A stretch of DNA of 64,000 nt from Carex sylvatica (lineage: Eukaryota; Streptophyta; Magnoliopsida; Poales; Cyperaceae): NCBI GenBank assembly GCA_964058845.1, contig CAXKVR010000188.1:62001-126000 (forward strand). Direction: 5' to 3'. Below are positions 24,840 through 37,839 of the stretch, piece by piece (position 1 is the stretch's first letter; every line of letters starts with the position of its first letter). A model generated the notes under the pieces. That model did no database searches. It worked only from the letters and a program-made list of their open reading frames with translations, and was not told the DNA's origin. A program made the translations under genes and the position numbers.

Positions 24840-26940
24840 AAAGCAGTGTCTTAATTTTAATCTTTGATCTGATGCTTTAAGAAATTCTGAACTTTGATAT
24901 ATGTGACTAGTTTTGGATCGTTATCCTTAATTTTCTTCTGATAATTCTGACTTCCGCAAATTTTTTGTGGGTATAATAATTAACTTTGGGTATTTTTCGT
25001 GAATACTAGGGGAACATATTTTAAAAAAAATAACAAAAAAAAAAAAAAAAATTAATAAAAAAAATTATCCGTGTACAGACCACGTGAATATTATGCATGA
25101 AATTCTTGTCAAATGCATTTATAGCGTGTTTTGTGTGTGTTGCGATGAGTTAGGTGCGGATTTATAATTTTTGTCAGGAAGTAAAAATATATTGAGTCGG
25201 ATTTATAATTTGTACTTTTTAATAATGTTTTCATAATTTATAAAAAAAATAATGTTTTAACTTGTATTTTTTTAATATTCTGATTTATAATTTAATCACC
25301 AATCATAATTAAAAAATTATTTTAATTTTAATTCGAATTACAAATTAGAAATTCAGAGGATAAATTTTTTTTTTAAGAAAACAAAGTTGGTCGGAATTAA
25401 TAATTTTTTTATTAAAACTTAAAATCTCGATGAGCGACTATACTTCCCTCTCATCACCTGAATTCATATCCTCTTTATTAACTAAAAAAGAATCTTTTGA
25501 GTTAATGAATTAAGACCGTTCAATTTGCTTTAAGATCTGTATGGATTAAATTCACACTAATATTAAAGAACCTCTAAATTATAATATGTAGTCAGATTGA
25601 CTCCGTTTAAAATCAGTCGAGATGTGTTAACTCAAAAGCATCTTTTGAGTTATGCAGACGATGCGGACTCCTCACCACACCCGCTTATGTTAGTCCGTTC
25701 TTGTTTTTAATCAACTTAGGTCTTATTTGTGATCACTAAATATACCAAAATCAACAGATAATCTTCAAATTATTTTATGTTGAATGTGTATAATTTTATC
25801 AGTGCTAAAAGAAGCATATAGGGCAAATATTACACATAAATTCTTTTAAAATGCATTTGAAGTGCATCGTGTGTATCTATCGATTGTTATAATCAACTTA
25901 GGTCTCAGTTATGATTGTAAGACATCAAAACATACAAATTCTGAATCATCTCTATTAATTGTTTATATACTTACCGATTACAACTAGTTAGGGTATTCTA
26001 AGCTCATCAAATATTTTGCGAGCTTAACTTCAAAATCTTTGTAAATATCTTACTAAAAGAAAATCTTTGTAAATAATTTTAAACAACAAAATCAAATCGT
26101 TGAAAATCGGCTTCTTTCATGAGTGATGTATTTATATGTGAATTTTAGATATTTCAACTTAATTTATTATGAAGTCAAACAATTAAAAAAAGGTTTATAA
26201 ATTAGTTTGAATGTGGTCATTTTTATCATTTTGTGGTTGTGTTTCTTTTTATAAAATTAACTCCGAAATTTTGTAAATTTTCAATAGAAGTGCATTACTT
26301 GTGAAGTAAATTGATTTCAACGATATTGATTCATAGTTTGAAGTCAATCCAATATATTTTAGAGTTGAGCTCATAGAAGACTTGATGAGCATAAGAACAC
26401 TCTAATTCTGCTCATATTTATCTGTTCTAAATAGACAACCATAACAAATACAACACATGATATTTTTGTAACATGCAATTATAGTGTATTGTGTGTTTGT
26501 TGATATTTTCAATCAATTTGAATCTAATTTACAATCAAGAAATCATTAAAAACTGACAAATAAACTCTAAATTATATCTATTAAATGTGTATAGATTTAT
26601 TGGTGCTAAAATAAGCATATAAAATCATGGAACCTGATGTTTTTATGCGATTTGGACCAAACTTCATGATCATTAAATCATGGAATCTGATAGATAACCT
26701 CTATATTATGTCTTGTAAATGTTTATAAATTTATTAATGCAGATAGAACAAATAGCTAAAATATTTTAAAATGTATCTACAATGCATCAAATATTGCTTT
26801 CTTATCGTTTTTCTTCAAATTTAGTTCTCTCTTTTCCTTGATATCGCTAATATGGTTTCTATCATTTACAGGCCTAACAGTTAACGATAGCAAAAATAAA
26901 GTGCTAATTTTCTATTTGGGCTGGCCGAAACATATTATAA
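24840..26940. other. AT-rich intergenic DNA with diverged direct repeats
   Basis: Besides the MITE at 25983-26410, a diverged module recurs near 25080-25170, 25720-25940, 26440-26640 and 26640-26800. It contains an AATGCATTTRWAGTG segment, a GTGTGT segment, an AATCAACTTAGGTCT-like segment and a TTATTGGTGCTAAAA-AAGCATAT segment. No coding sequence is seen. Confidence 0.45.
25983..26410. mobile_element. MITE of the AGTAGAACTAGG family, diverged
   Basis: Outer segments (AACTAGTTAGGGTATTCTAAGCTC on the left, GAGCATAAGAACACTCTAATTCTGCT on the right) are inverted counterparts matching the ends of the copy at 2174-2588, and the interior has the same order of words. No clear target duplication was found. 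Confidence 0.6.
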
Positions 26941-27096
26941 TATCTATTTAAGCCTTCGTATATCCTATTTGGGCCGGCCCAAGACATGGCCGACATGGCT
27001 CTCCGCGCAAAGCGCAAATTACTAAACACTGGAAAGGGGGCGCGGCAAGGCGCGACAAATTACTAAAGACTGAGAGGGAGGGACCGAAAGAGAACT

Positions 27097-27097
<1 letters not shown>

Positions 27098-27137
<40 letters not shown>
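27098..27137. repeat. (GA)n tract in the presumed 5' UTR of SSRP1
   Basis: About 20 AG/GA dinucleotides end 21 bases before the SSRP1 start codon. Such tracts are common in plant 5' UTRs and can bind BBR/BPC-type GAGA factors; that role is inference here. Confidence 0.9.
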
Positions 27138-27139
<2 letters not shown>

Positions 27140-27158
27140 GGTCGGAGAGCAGAGAGAA

Positions 27159-30100
27159 ATGACGGACGGACACCAGTTTAATGGTATTCTCCTCGGTGGC
27201 CGAGGAGGCACGGTGAGAACAGCTGCTTTTGATTCATCCCTTTTAACTGTTTCATTTTTTTTTTCCCCTTAATTTGTGCGTCTCTTTTGGATTTTGGACT
27301 CTTAGGTTTGATTTCGGTTCGGTATTTTGCTGTCCCCATGCTTGAATAGCTGAAATTGGAATATTACTGAGGATTAATTTCTGAGTATCAGGTCTCAATA
27401 GCTGGCTTGGAATGCAATTAGGGTTTTGATTATAGGGCTTGCCTTTAGATGCACCGAGATTTTTTTTTTCTGGTGAAGCTGTAATATTAGTTTGTACTTG
27501 ATATAAAAGAACTTCTGTGTGCTGTCATATTAATTTTTAAAAGAAAGATAATTTATTAAATTTGCTTGAAATAGTTTAGCCTTAATTGGTTCTCTCCTAC
27601 TTTGAGAATCTCCTCTTGGTTCTAGTGGCATATCAAAATTAATCAGTTGTGGATGTAAAATTATATTTTTTTCCGGTGGTTTGAAGTTCTGAGGTGCTAT
27701 TGATTTTAGTGAAAATAATTTAATAAACAATTAATTGAGCTTGAGTGTGTTTCCTTTTCTTTGCCATTTTTTTTTCAGAACCCGGGCCAGTTTCGCCTAA
27801 ACTCTGGGGGACTCCAATGGAAAAAACAAGGTGGTGGGAAGGAAATAATAGTCAACAAATCTGAGATAGTATCTTTCACTTGGATGAAAGTGCCTCGGGC
27901 TTACCAACTTGGAGTGAGAAGAAAAGATGGGGTATTCTATAAATTCATTGGTTTTAAAGAACAGGTAATTGTTCAACTTAATATTTTGGTTACCAGTTTA
28001 TTTGAATAGACCGATTAGTATACTGTAAACACGACAGTATAACAAATTGGGTTGCAAAAGATGAAATGTTTTCATAGAGGGATGCTTTGCTCATATAAGT
28101 CCATTGGGTTTAGCCTAATTTTGCCAGTGGTCTCATATAAGTTCATTGTTGTTCCCATTCGAAAGGTGAATGCAAAAATGTACTGCATGACATATAAAAA
28201 GAATTCACTGAAATTTACTTCCCCCGTTCAGGTGAAATTTCAGTTTTTTAAAATATCAATATATCATATGTACAACGTGAAATCTTGCAGCTACTGCTAC
28301 AAATATGGAAATTAAATTTTTGAGTAAAACTTGCAAAGCGTGAAGCATACTTTCCTACTGATCGTTTCTTACTACCCAGGGCCCAAATTACCTGTCCTTC
28401 TTCACTGTTTGTGTCTTTATTTATGTTGTGGGATTATGTTGATGGGGGGAATACGTGATATATTTAGCTTTTGCAAGGTATGCATTAAATCCTTGCTTGG
28501 TTCATTTAACCACCTTGTATACATTAGGATCAAAATTTGACCCATTGTGGATTTATTAAGAATGATATTTGACTAGATAAGCTAACAATTATACTGTACT
28601 TCTGATATGTAGGATGTTGGCACTTTGAATAGTTTTATACAAAAGAATATTGGAGCAACGCCTGAAGAGAAACAGCTTTCTGTCAGTGGCCATAATTGGG
28701 GAACTGTTGACATAGATGGTAAATTTCATTCCCTTTCTTATTTAGTAGTTAATGTCAGACATTTTTGCAAATTAGCCCAATGTCTAACCTTCTTTGCTGC
28801 ATTTCATATATTTTAATGACATACAAGATTGTATGGTTGAGTTGTAAATCACTCCAAACCTTTGGAAGGTATGCTGAAGAAAAAGGTGACTGAATAGCCC
28901 CTAACTTTAATCTACTTATAAGTAGCATGAATTTGCAGTATAACTTGTAACATCTAGTTGGCTTGTTTTTAAGATTGGACCTAGAAACAAGTAGCAAACT
29001 CTAGTTAGGAATACCTATCTAAATATATAATGAAATATTCCCTTTTCATTATAATTATAATAAATAAATAATGTTAGATGATATTTGCAAAGGCGCAGAA
29101 AACTGTTCTCATTTTGAAGAAAAATAATTAATGTTATTAGCTATTTTATGTATACCAGCAGAATGCGCTAAAATTTGCTTCATATTGTAGGAAACATGCT
29201 GACATTCATGGTTAGTAACAAACAAGCATTCGAGGTCTCTCTAGCTGATGTTTCGCAGACACAGTTGCAAGGGAAAACAGATGTGTACTTGGAATTCCAT
29301 GTGGATGATACTACGGGTGCAAATGAGGTGCTTAATTCATTATTAGTTTAGTTAAATTGCATAAAATTTTCACTATAAATTTCTCTGGAATGCAAGATTC
29401 TTATTGACAAATAAAAGAAATAAGTTATTTGCTATGATACCGAACTGCTAGTATAGTCTTCTGGAAAAGATACGGAGAAGTATCAACCTTAAATTCTGGC
29501 AGTTTTTCTCCTAATAAAATCATCAGTTCCCTAAATTAATGTTAACATGATAATACTTTTGATGAACAATTTGTTATTGTTCCAAAAATATGGTTGGAAA
29601 GATACTTGATGTCAATTGAATTAACATGAAATTTGAGGGGCAATTTCAATATCAATTTCCATTGATTTAATCGTTATGACTTAATTTTGTGGTCAAATGT
29701 AGAAAGATTCGTTGATGGATGTGAGTTTCCATATCCCCACCTCCAATACCCAATTTGTTGGAGATGAGAACCGGCCTCCTGCACAGGTGATTGTTTGTTG
29801 TCAATCTGATTACTTTCAAGGGTAGTTTTTAAATTAACAGTAAAGCCATCAGTTGACTTGAGATGTTTAGTTTTAAGCCAATTTCTAATTTATTTATTTT
29901 TGTTTTCAGGTTTTCCTCGATAAGATAAAACAGTTCGCAGATGTAGGATCATCGGAGGAACCTGTTGTTACATTTGAAGGAATTTCAATTCTCACACCTA
30001 GGTAGACAAAAATGGCATTTCTATGTTCTTTCACCTGCTGATTCAACCCCAAGGAGGGCTAACATATTTTTTTGTGTTTTTCAGGGGACGATATAGTATT

Positions 30101-33100
30101 GAGCTGTACATGTCGTTTTTGCGAATCCAAGGGCAGGCAAATGATTTTAAAATTCAATATACTAGTGTTGTTCGCCTCTTCCTGCTGCCGAAGGTTTACT
30201 TTTCTTTTATGTGAATATGTTGATTTTGCTTTTCTTCTATTTGAATATATTGAATTTTATATTTTTGGGAAGAGGACTTCCCTTGCATACCCATTGAATT
30301 GAATAATTCCCCGGGTGTCCCTGAAAATGTGAAGTATTTTTGGGCCTAAACCTTTAACCCTTCTTCAATAGTAGTTTGGTATTTGGAAAGGAGGAGAAAA
30401 CTGGAGGAGTAAGAGATCAATTTTTTTTTTTGTCATTTATGAAACTATTGGAGATAATAATTATTATATACATGTGTTATTATATATGCAGTCCAACCAG
30501 CCTCATACATTTGTTGTGATTACTCTTGATCCGCCAATCCGCAAAGGACAAACTCTGTACCCGCATATTGTTATTCAGGTACATCCTTTTAAGATACAAC
30601 TCAATAAATATCTACTTACTGTTGAAATTTATTTTACAACACATCACATATTCTATCGTTTGGTTTCCATTTTAATTTCAACTCAGTTTGAGACAGAGGC
30701 TGTTGTTGAAAGGGAACTGACGTTAAGTGAGGAACAACTTACTTCAAAATACAAGGACAGACTGGAGCCAACATACAAGGTGATATACGCATTTCATATT
30801 TGTATACATTTCATATTGTGGATGTCTCTATTACTCCTTGGAATTACTTGTAATCTGGGCTTTGTACCTTTTTGGTCCCATGTTGTTATAAATTTGTGAT
30901 TCCCTTTCTTGGTTGTTTCATCATCTGACTTTCCACCGAGGGTAAGTTGAAGCTAGGGGTCAGACTACTTCTGCATTGCACACTGAGGAATGATCTTGGT
31001 TTGCACAACTTTGGGTTAACTCTTGCTAATTTGGGCATTAGTTTGAGCAATTGCAAAAATTGGATTTCATTACTAGATGAAATCTAAACCCTGTCATGAT
31101 GCTAGCCATAATCTTGTCCCATTTTTGTTCAGGGTTTAATACATGAGGTCTTCACCAAAATTTTACGTGGCTTATCGGGTTCAAAGGTGACAAGACCTAG
31201 TTCATTCCGTAGTGCTCAAGATGGGTATGCAGTTAAATCTTCTCTCAAGGCAGAAGATGGGTTGTTATACCCGCTTGAAAAGGGTTTCTTCTTTCTTCCC
31301 AAACCTCCAACTCTTATACTTCACGATGAGGTACAATTTTTTTCTGCTTTGATCTCACTCTTTATTATATTAGTTTTTGTTTCTTTTCATTTTTTCATTA
31401 CTCAGGGTCACATTCACAAGTAGTTTGGATAAGTTTGTCCTTTCCTTAAAGTGCTGATTGGTGTGTTCTAATTTTTCATGGTGCCATTGTGAGCTTCGGG
31501 ATGCTTTTTGTTAATTGCATGATTGAGAGCGTAGATATGGTCTGATTTGAGTTGTTTTTCATAAGGGTTTGTTAATTTCCATAATGTACACAGTACAAGT
31601 CGTCTATTATGGTCTTTTTCTCTTTTCTTTTTAAGTATAATAAGTATAATAGCTTCTAGATAGCTCGTAAACCTCTTTAAAAAATTAAATGACACAGATT
31701 GATTATATGGAATTTGAAAGACATGGTGCTGGTGGATCAAGTGTGTCATCTCACTACTTTGATCTACTAGTCAGACTAAAGAGCGAACAGGAGCATTTGT
31801 TCAGAAATATCCAAAGGAATGAGTACCACAGCCTCTTTAATTTCATTAGGTATATCCTTTTCCTTCCTCTCTTCTTACTTTTTTCTAATTCCTGTGGTTA
31901 AAGGTTAAACTGTTATATTTATGTTAAACTAGACATGTTTGAAATGCCTGAAAAATATAAGAAAAATGGCCCATACCTTTACAGGAAGTTGGAAGTACTG
32001 CATCCTCTTTCACACTTCATTTATATTTTAAAAAATAAAACAGTTCACTAAGCCCCCAACTTTGCTTCCTCTTTTTTGAATGATGCAGAAAAGGGGGGCA
32101 CATATCTGATTTTTTTTGTCGTTCTTGTTGTTATTTTGGTTTTTAAAGATATTGGGAGGAAAAGTTATGTTAGTGATACTTCCATATTTTGCAGTCAGGG
32201 GTGTATGTGATAATTATTGTTCTAGGAATTCCCCCCTTTATTGATAATTGTGCCAAAAGTAACAGACATATTTGTTTGTGGGGATCTCCCTAACATGGTA
32301 TGAACCTCTCCTCTCTATCGAGATGCAGGTTCAATTCACACAAGAGGCATCTGAAAGGATGCTGAGGTTAAGGCTACAAATATTTCACTGAATAAATAGT
32401 GCTAACATTGTATGAGTAAGAATTTCACAATATTTGGTTTACTCCTTTTTGTAAAGTGCGAAGGGCTTGAAGATACTCAACCTAGGGGAGGTGCAAACAG
32501 CTGCTGGCGTAGCTGCAGTTCTTCAAAATACAGATGACAGTACAGTTGACCCGTATCTTGAGGATATTAAGAACCAAGCTGGTGATGATGAAAGTGATGA
32601 AGAGGTAATTACCTAACTTCACTCATGATGGTTATTATTACTTTTCTTTTCTGGCCTTCTGTATAGAATGATTTCTTCCTGGTCTGCTTTTTTGCCAATT
32701 TTGTTATTTCATTTTGGTTTTCTTTTCTCAGCTTGCCTGGTCTTTAGGGTTTTAGTGTTGAATTGGTTAGGAAAACATTAGAGAAGATTTTATTTTGAGT
32801 CTCAGCTCATGAAGGTAGCCTTGAGCTTAACCTTTGAACTGTCAGATGGGCTTCAAATGAGAGTCTGAACTGAAGGCCATGATCTACTTTATTAATGATG
32901 CATTAATGTCTAATATCTGTACATTTTTTTTATTTTGTATTTTGTTGTGTCTAAGATCAAGAGGATGGTAATGTTAAAAGTACCAAACAGACTTCTCAAC
33001 CCTCATTTTTTAAATTTCGTGATCTTGTACGAAACAAACTTGGTATTTAACATTGGGAGGTGTGCTGTATCTGACTGTCTGTTTTGAATTAGAACAAGAT

Positions 33101-34892
33101 CATTTGTCTGGATCCATCTTTTGAAGCCCATGTGGAGACATAAAAACTAATCAAACAACCTTTGGTGTGATAAAAATGCTCTAGTTGAGCCAGAAAAGAA
33201 CATTCCTATCATTGGTACTGTATCGGTTGGTCTGGTTACCTTGGGTATATGTTTGTTCACTTTGTGTTTGGGACTGGGTAGATCATTAGGAAATATTACA
33301 TTATGAAGACACATTGAAAATTTCCTTGAGAAAGCCAATAAGTTTAGTCATGAAAATGTGACTATCAGTTAACTCTTAATTTAGTACCATTGAATGAGAA
33401 TGTACAGAACAATTTCTTGCTTCTGCTTGCATACAATTGTAAAGCTCAATTTTTGAATTGCGATATTGATTATGCAAGGATCTAAGCGACTTTCTTCATT
33501 GTTGGTTTTCTAACTGATCTCGTCCTTGCTTATGACAGGATGAAGATTTTGTTGCTGAGAAGGATGACAGTGGGTCCCCCACAGATGATTCAGACGAAGA
33601 ACATTCTGATGCCAGTGGCAGTGGAGGCGAGAAAAAAGAGGTAACATGTTCTTTGCCTTTATTTTGCACTGTTTGCATTCTTAGTATTTTCAATACTTTG
33701 GCTTTTGATGCAAGGAAAAAGACGTAACAAATGATACCACTGTACCTTAATTTTTAAAACTTTCTTTTATCAATACAATTGTTAGCGGGCAATTCGCCTG
33801 TTGTTTGTTTTGGTCTTCTTGATTAAATTTGATTAGCTTCATACCTGCTACTATGGATTTTATGAGGATGCCTTTTCTCTTAGAAATATCATAGATGGGC
33901 AATCTATATGGAACTGTAATATATCTGCTTTCTTAAATATTAGAACTTCAAAGAGATGTAATATGAATGTTCTTTAACAACAGAAAATGCCGAAAAAGGA
34001 AGCCACTGTTACCAAGCCATCATCATCCAAGAGAAAAGCAAAGGATGGAGATGAAGGGGGATCAAAGAAGAGGCCGAAGAAGAAGAAAGACCCAAATGCC
34101 CCTAAAAGGGGCATGAGTGGCTTCATGTTTTTCTCCAATGCAGAAAGAGAGGCAAGTTTTTTCTTCTTTATTTATGAAATATTATTATGTACTTTTGTGG
34201 CCATAATACTTGTTTAGATTGCTAAAGAAAGGTGGTTGTGTACTAATATAGCAAATAAAACTTGAGGCTGTTCATGTCATTGTTTTCACTTATTTTCACT
34301 TGTCAGAATTGTGATATGTTGTACTCAATGGTAACCCATGTACTCTGTCATAATATTTAAGAATCTCTACCACAATTTTAGATATGTAATGCAGTGAAAA
34401 TCAAACATCATAGTAATTTTGAACAGAAGCTGTATTTATGTTGCCATAGTGTGCATATATGTTGTTGCAAAGCATGCCAAAAAAATTTAATACCCTATTT
34501 ATGACCTTTTTATTCATGTAATTTTATTTGTTGTTGGAAAGCTTTTGCATTTTTGTGTGTTTGTTAAGCCACAAGAATAATCTGTTAACATTATATATAA
34601 TTGTGCAGAATATAAAGAAAAGCAATCCGGGATTGGCCTTTACTGAAGTGGGGAAGGCACTTGGTGAGAAGTGGAAGAAAATGTCAGGTAATATTCTGAG
34701 CTATATTCCTTTTTTATTTTCTTGTCATCCTACTATTTTAATTTGTAAATTTATGTTCTCTTCTGAGCAGCTGAGGAGAAAGAGCCCTTTGAAACTATGG
34801 CCAAGGCAGACTCAAAGCGGTACAGAGAGCAAATGGCTGGGTACAAAAGTGGTGCTGCTGCCAACGTTAATTCTGGCAATGATTCTGACTAG
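27159..34892 (+). CDS. SSRP1: FACT complex subunit SSRP1
   Basis: Sixteen exons join in frame to 638 residues: 27159-27212, 27779-27964, 28613-28718, 29191-29327, 29703-29786, 29910-30001, 30085-30193, 30492-30578, 30687-30779, 31133-31330, 31698-31849, 32457-32604, 33539-33640, 33984-34151, 34609-34687 and 34771-34892. The N-terminus [17 protein letters not shown] begins the POB3-like domain. The middle (about 200-430) is the SSrecog/tandem PH region ([29 protein letters not shown]). Residues about 465-515 are acidic. Residues 520-550 are a Lys-rich basic stretch. Residues about 552-621 are one HMG box ([20 protein letters not shown]). FACT, with SPT16, moves H2A-H2B dimers during transcription and replication. 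The intron after exon 14 uses a GC donor (GAG|GCAAGT at 34152). The length fits plant SSRP1. Confidence 0.96.
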
Positions 34893-35640
34893 ATTATCCT
34901 GTGAAATGTTACTGTCAGAGGGGGGTTGGATAGATTTTGCACATTTTTAGTCAACTTTGATCTCTCTCTCTGTTCTCTTTAATTTAATTGTATTGGGCAC
35001 TTTTTAGCTAGCAGTTGGATGCAGTACAGTATACATATTTTTTTTCCTGTTTAGGTTTCATTTATCTACCATTCACTAACGCCTCTTGAGTACCATATCT
35101 GCTTCGATTGTTTTCCTCTCAGATTTAGAAGGGGCTTTAATCATTGGGGATTGACATGAATCTTCTGACAGCCCAATACCAGTACAGTCATCTGTTGGAT
35201 CTGTGTGCAGTGAAGGATGTGAATCCATATCAGCTGCCTTTACAACTAGTAGTAGTATTTTATCTGTGCCATTCAGTTTAACACCGTTTGATCCGGACTG
35301 TCAAACTCTGATTGGAACCATGAAATGTTAATTGAACAGGTCATATAAAACACTAGCAACTCTCTACCATCACTGTTCAATAGGCATTTGGATTTAAATA
35401 TTCAAAGCAACTTAGGAAGGAAATCTACAAAACAAGCTATTTACTTTTAATTGTTTTCTGTAGGAATACATGTTACTTTAATGCAAGAAACAATAGTACT
35501 CTGGAACTTCGGCTTCCCAGACTTCTTGATACATACTGCTTAAAAATAATGTAAAATTTGAAACGTAAATTACAATAGACGCACTTTCAATTTTCAAGAG
35601 TACATTTTGAAATATGCAATCTAAACATAACTATTGATGC
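34893..35640. other. 3' flank of SSRP1 and start of the peptide-gene unit
   Basis: T-rich sequence after the SSRP1 stop, presumably its 3' UTR and poly(A) region. No gene is seen. From about 35390 it is similar to 37590-37790 and 48290-48480, which marks the edge of a duplicated block carrying the small peptide genes. Confidence 0.5.
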
Positions 35641-35680
35641 CATACTTCAATTTCAACAAATTATAGGGGGCCTCCATTGA

Positions 35681-36071
35681 TCATGGCCTTCTTGAAGGTT
35701 GGTAACCATAATATGGATCTGAGGGGTAAGTGTCACTCAGCTTGCGTACTCGTATATGTTCTCCTTCTCTGACCTTGCCGGACAATCCATTGCTCATCCC
35801 GTCATATCCTTAACTGTAAAGTAATAATAGATTATGAGAATATAAATGAAAGAAATTAAAATGGATTTTTTGAGAGCTTTACAAATTAGAAATACACGAG
35901 TGATAAAAATAGAATTGTGCAAACAATGGGAAATGGAAGGTTGAGCAGACTCACCGGGTGACAGAGTATTTCCAATTGTTCTAGCAGCTGAAGAAGCAGG
36001 GAAGATAGCGCAAGCAAGGATAAGTACCAATAGCATGACAATGAAGAGAATTTGAAACACTGATGAGCCAT
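35681..36071 (-). CDS. Small secreted-peptide-like gene, copy 1 (5' frameshift)
   Basis: Two exons on the minus strand: 36071-35955 and about 35808-35681. The second exon ends with RKLSDTYPSDPYYG.QPSRRP, as in the intact copy 2. The first ATG (36071, ATGGCTCATCAG) is out of frame with the signal peptide because one base is missing relative to copy 2. An in-frame internal Met at 36036 still gives a hydrophobic signal sequence (MLLVLILACAIFPASSAARTI). Five bases at the exon 2 start also differ: the usual acceptor would run into a stop, but the next AG (TTAAG|GATATG) restores the frame. So the copy is either translated from the inner Met or is a young pseudogene. Function is not recognised. Confidence 0.6.
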
Positions 36072-36128
36072 TTTTTTTCTTCCCTTTTGTGAGCTCTTGT
36101 TGTTTGAAGCTAGTTGAAAAAATGAGAT

Positions 36129-36137
36129 CTTTTATAG
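36129..36137 (-). promoter_or_regulatory. TATA box of peptide gene copy 1
   Basis: CTATAAAAG on the minus strand lies about 60 bp upstream of the first ATG at 36071. Copy 2 keeps it as CTATAAAAT. In relic copy 3 it has become CTACAAAAG. Confidence 0.6.
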
Positions 36138-36171
36138 TTGTTGCGACAGAATCACTCACAAATATGAGTAC

Positions 36172-36192
36172 TTGACCTCGCCTAGATTGGCA
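36172..36192. promoter_or_regulatory. Conserved W-box-containing block upstream of copy 1
   Basis: TTGACCTCGCCTAGATTGGC is kept almost unchanged upstream of all four units (36172, 38357, 38977 and 48998) though neighbouring sequence differs. TTGACC is the core of a W-box, the WRKY-factor site; in copy 2 it reads TTAACC. Confidence 0.4.
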
Positions 36193-36199
36193 ATAATTT

Positions 36200-37560
36200 T
36201 TTATTGGTTAGACCAATTCAAAAAAAGTTCCATTTTAATTTATTAAACTAATTAGTGTACTACCTAGACATGCAACTTATAAAACTGAACGCCACAGGAA
36301 AGCTAACTTGACTAAGTCCAACTACTAAGCAACAAACTTTTCATTCTATAGTGTTGATTTGTTTGCATAAATTGAAAAAAAAAATGAATTAAGATTCCTC
36401 AGTATTTAAATAAAGTTAACAATGATATCTTAAAATATCCTTGGATTTTGTTTTAAGTACTTAGTGCCCTCAAGCAATAGTAATTTCAATTATGTTAATA
36501 ATGTGGCTGACTAGTTTGTCAATTAGAAGGCAAAGTTTAGTTTTTTGTCTAATTAGAAAACAGATTATAAAACTATAACTTATTGTTCTTCAAAGTTTTT
36601 ATTCTCAAACAAGTCAGGGTAGACTAGAAATGAAATCCAACTAGAATCAACAACACAAGGGCTTCTTAGGAGGTCATCCATTCTAGTACTACTTCTGACC
36701 AATTCGTGAGAATTTCATTTTCATAAAAATGTTTTTTTTTTTTACCTCTGGCTCGTCAAGCCTATCACGAACCCTCTTCTTTTTTTTCTGGCTTGGGACA
36801 GTTGTTGTTGTTGTTCTTATTATTCTTATTATTATTATCACTTTTGATTGATTATAGTAGGTAGGAATTGTAACAAAAACGTGTTTAATTTAAGTATTTA
36901 ACTGTGAGGAGCATTTTGCTTCGGAATTAACACTTCTCTGTAATAAAGCGAAGGAAATAAAGTACTGAACAATGAATTAATTAACTCCAACCCAACAAGT
37001 ATTTCATGATGTTGCAATTGAATGGGCTCAAGTATAAATTGGCCTCAAATTAAAAATATCTTACTAGGTCCGGAAAACAAAGAAGAGTAAGGAAGCAAGC
37101 AAGGAACGTTAAAATGATCGATTCGTTTCATTATCCGTGCACGCTAGATCTGTACGAATAATTAAGTGGCACGCACGAATTGAAACGGAACACATTGATT
37201 TGATTATGAAGCGAATGGACGGTTTTGAGCGGACTTCAGACCAGAAAAAAGTCAAAATCACACAGCCGAATCTTTTGTGAATTATTTTATAGAACTAGAT
37301 TAATTCTGTAACAATTGTGTATATATTATCATCAATTGCACATTAGCTAGATGCTTGCTGCAAATCATCTTAATTAATTTGAGCGAACATATCGACCACA
37401 TGGTTAAATTCGATTTAAATTCTATTAGCGTTCGCATCTGATCTTACCTAATTATATGATCAGTACACACAAATATACTCCAATGCTCTTAATTAAATCT
37501 TCTTACAAAAATTTGCTTGAGCATTTTATAAAATGATAAGAATTAATCAATGGGAAACTC
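36200..37560. other. AT-rich spacer within the peptide-gene array
   Basis: No coding sequence. The first 400 bp are similar to the upstream region of copy 2 and to 49960-50160. A TTG/TTA trinucleotide run lies near 36800-36838. The end (37500-37600) matches the sequence on either side of the copia insertion (39180-39220 and 48207-48260). Confidence 0.5.
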
Positions 37561-37839
37561 AGCTTTTTTTTCTTTTTGAATTAATTTAGGTCTGATTTAT
37601 TTTGGCGAGAAAGTCAATAGACATTTCAATTTAGATAATATTCCGAGCAATTTATGGAGACAATCTACAAAAACATGCTATTAATTACTTTTAATTGTTT
37701 TAGGTACGAATACATGTTATTGTAAATTTGTAAAGCAAGAAATAAACAATGACAACAAACTAAGTACAGTACTGAAATTAACTTATATAGGGGGCTTCTG
37801 TTGCAACTCCTTAATAATTAAGTAATAAACTGTGATCGA

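Noticed and set aside
35808..35813. Frameshift in exon 2 of peptide copy 1
   Set aside because: An AG five bases downstream restores the frame, so a shifted acceptor explains it better than decay.
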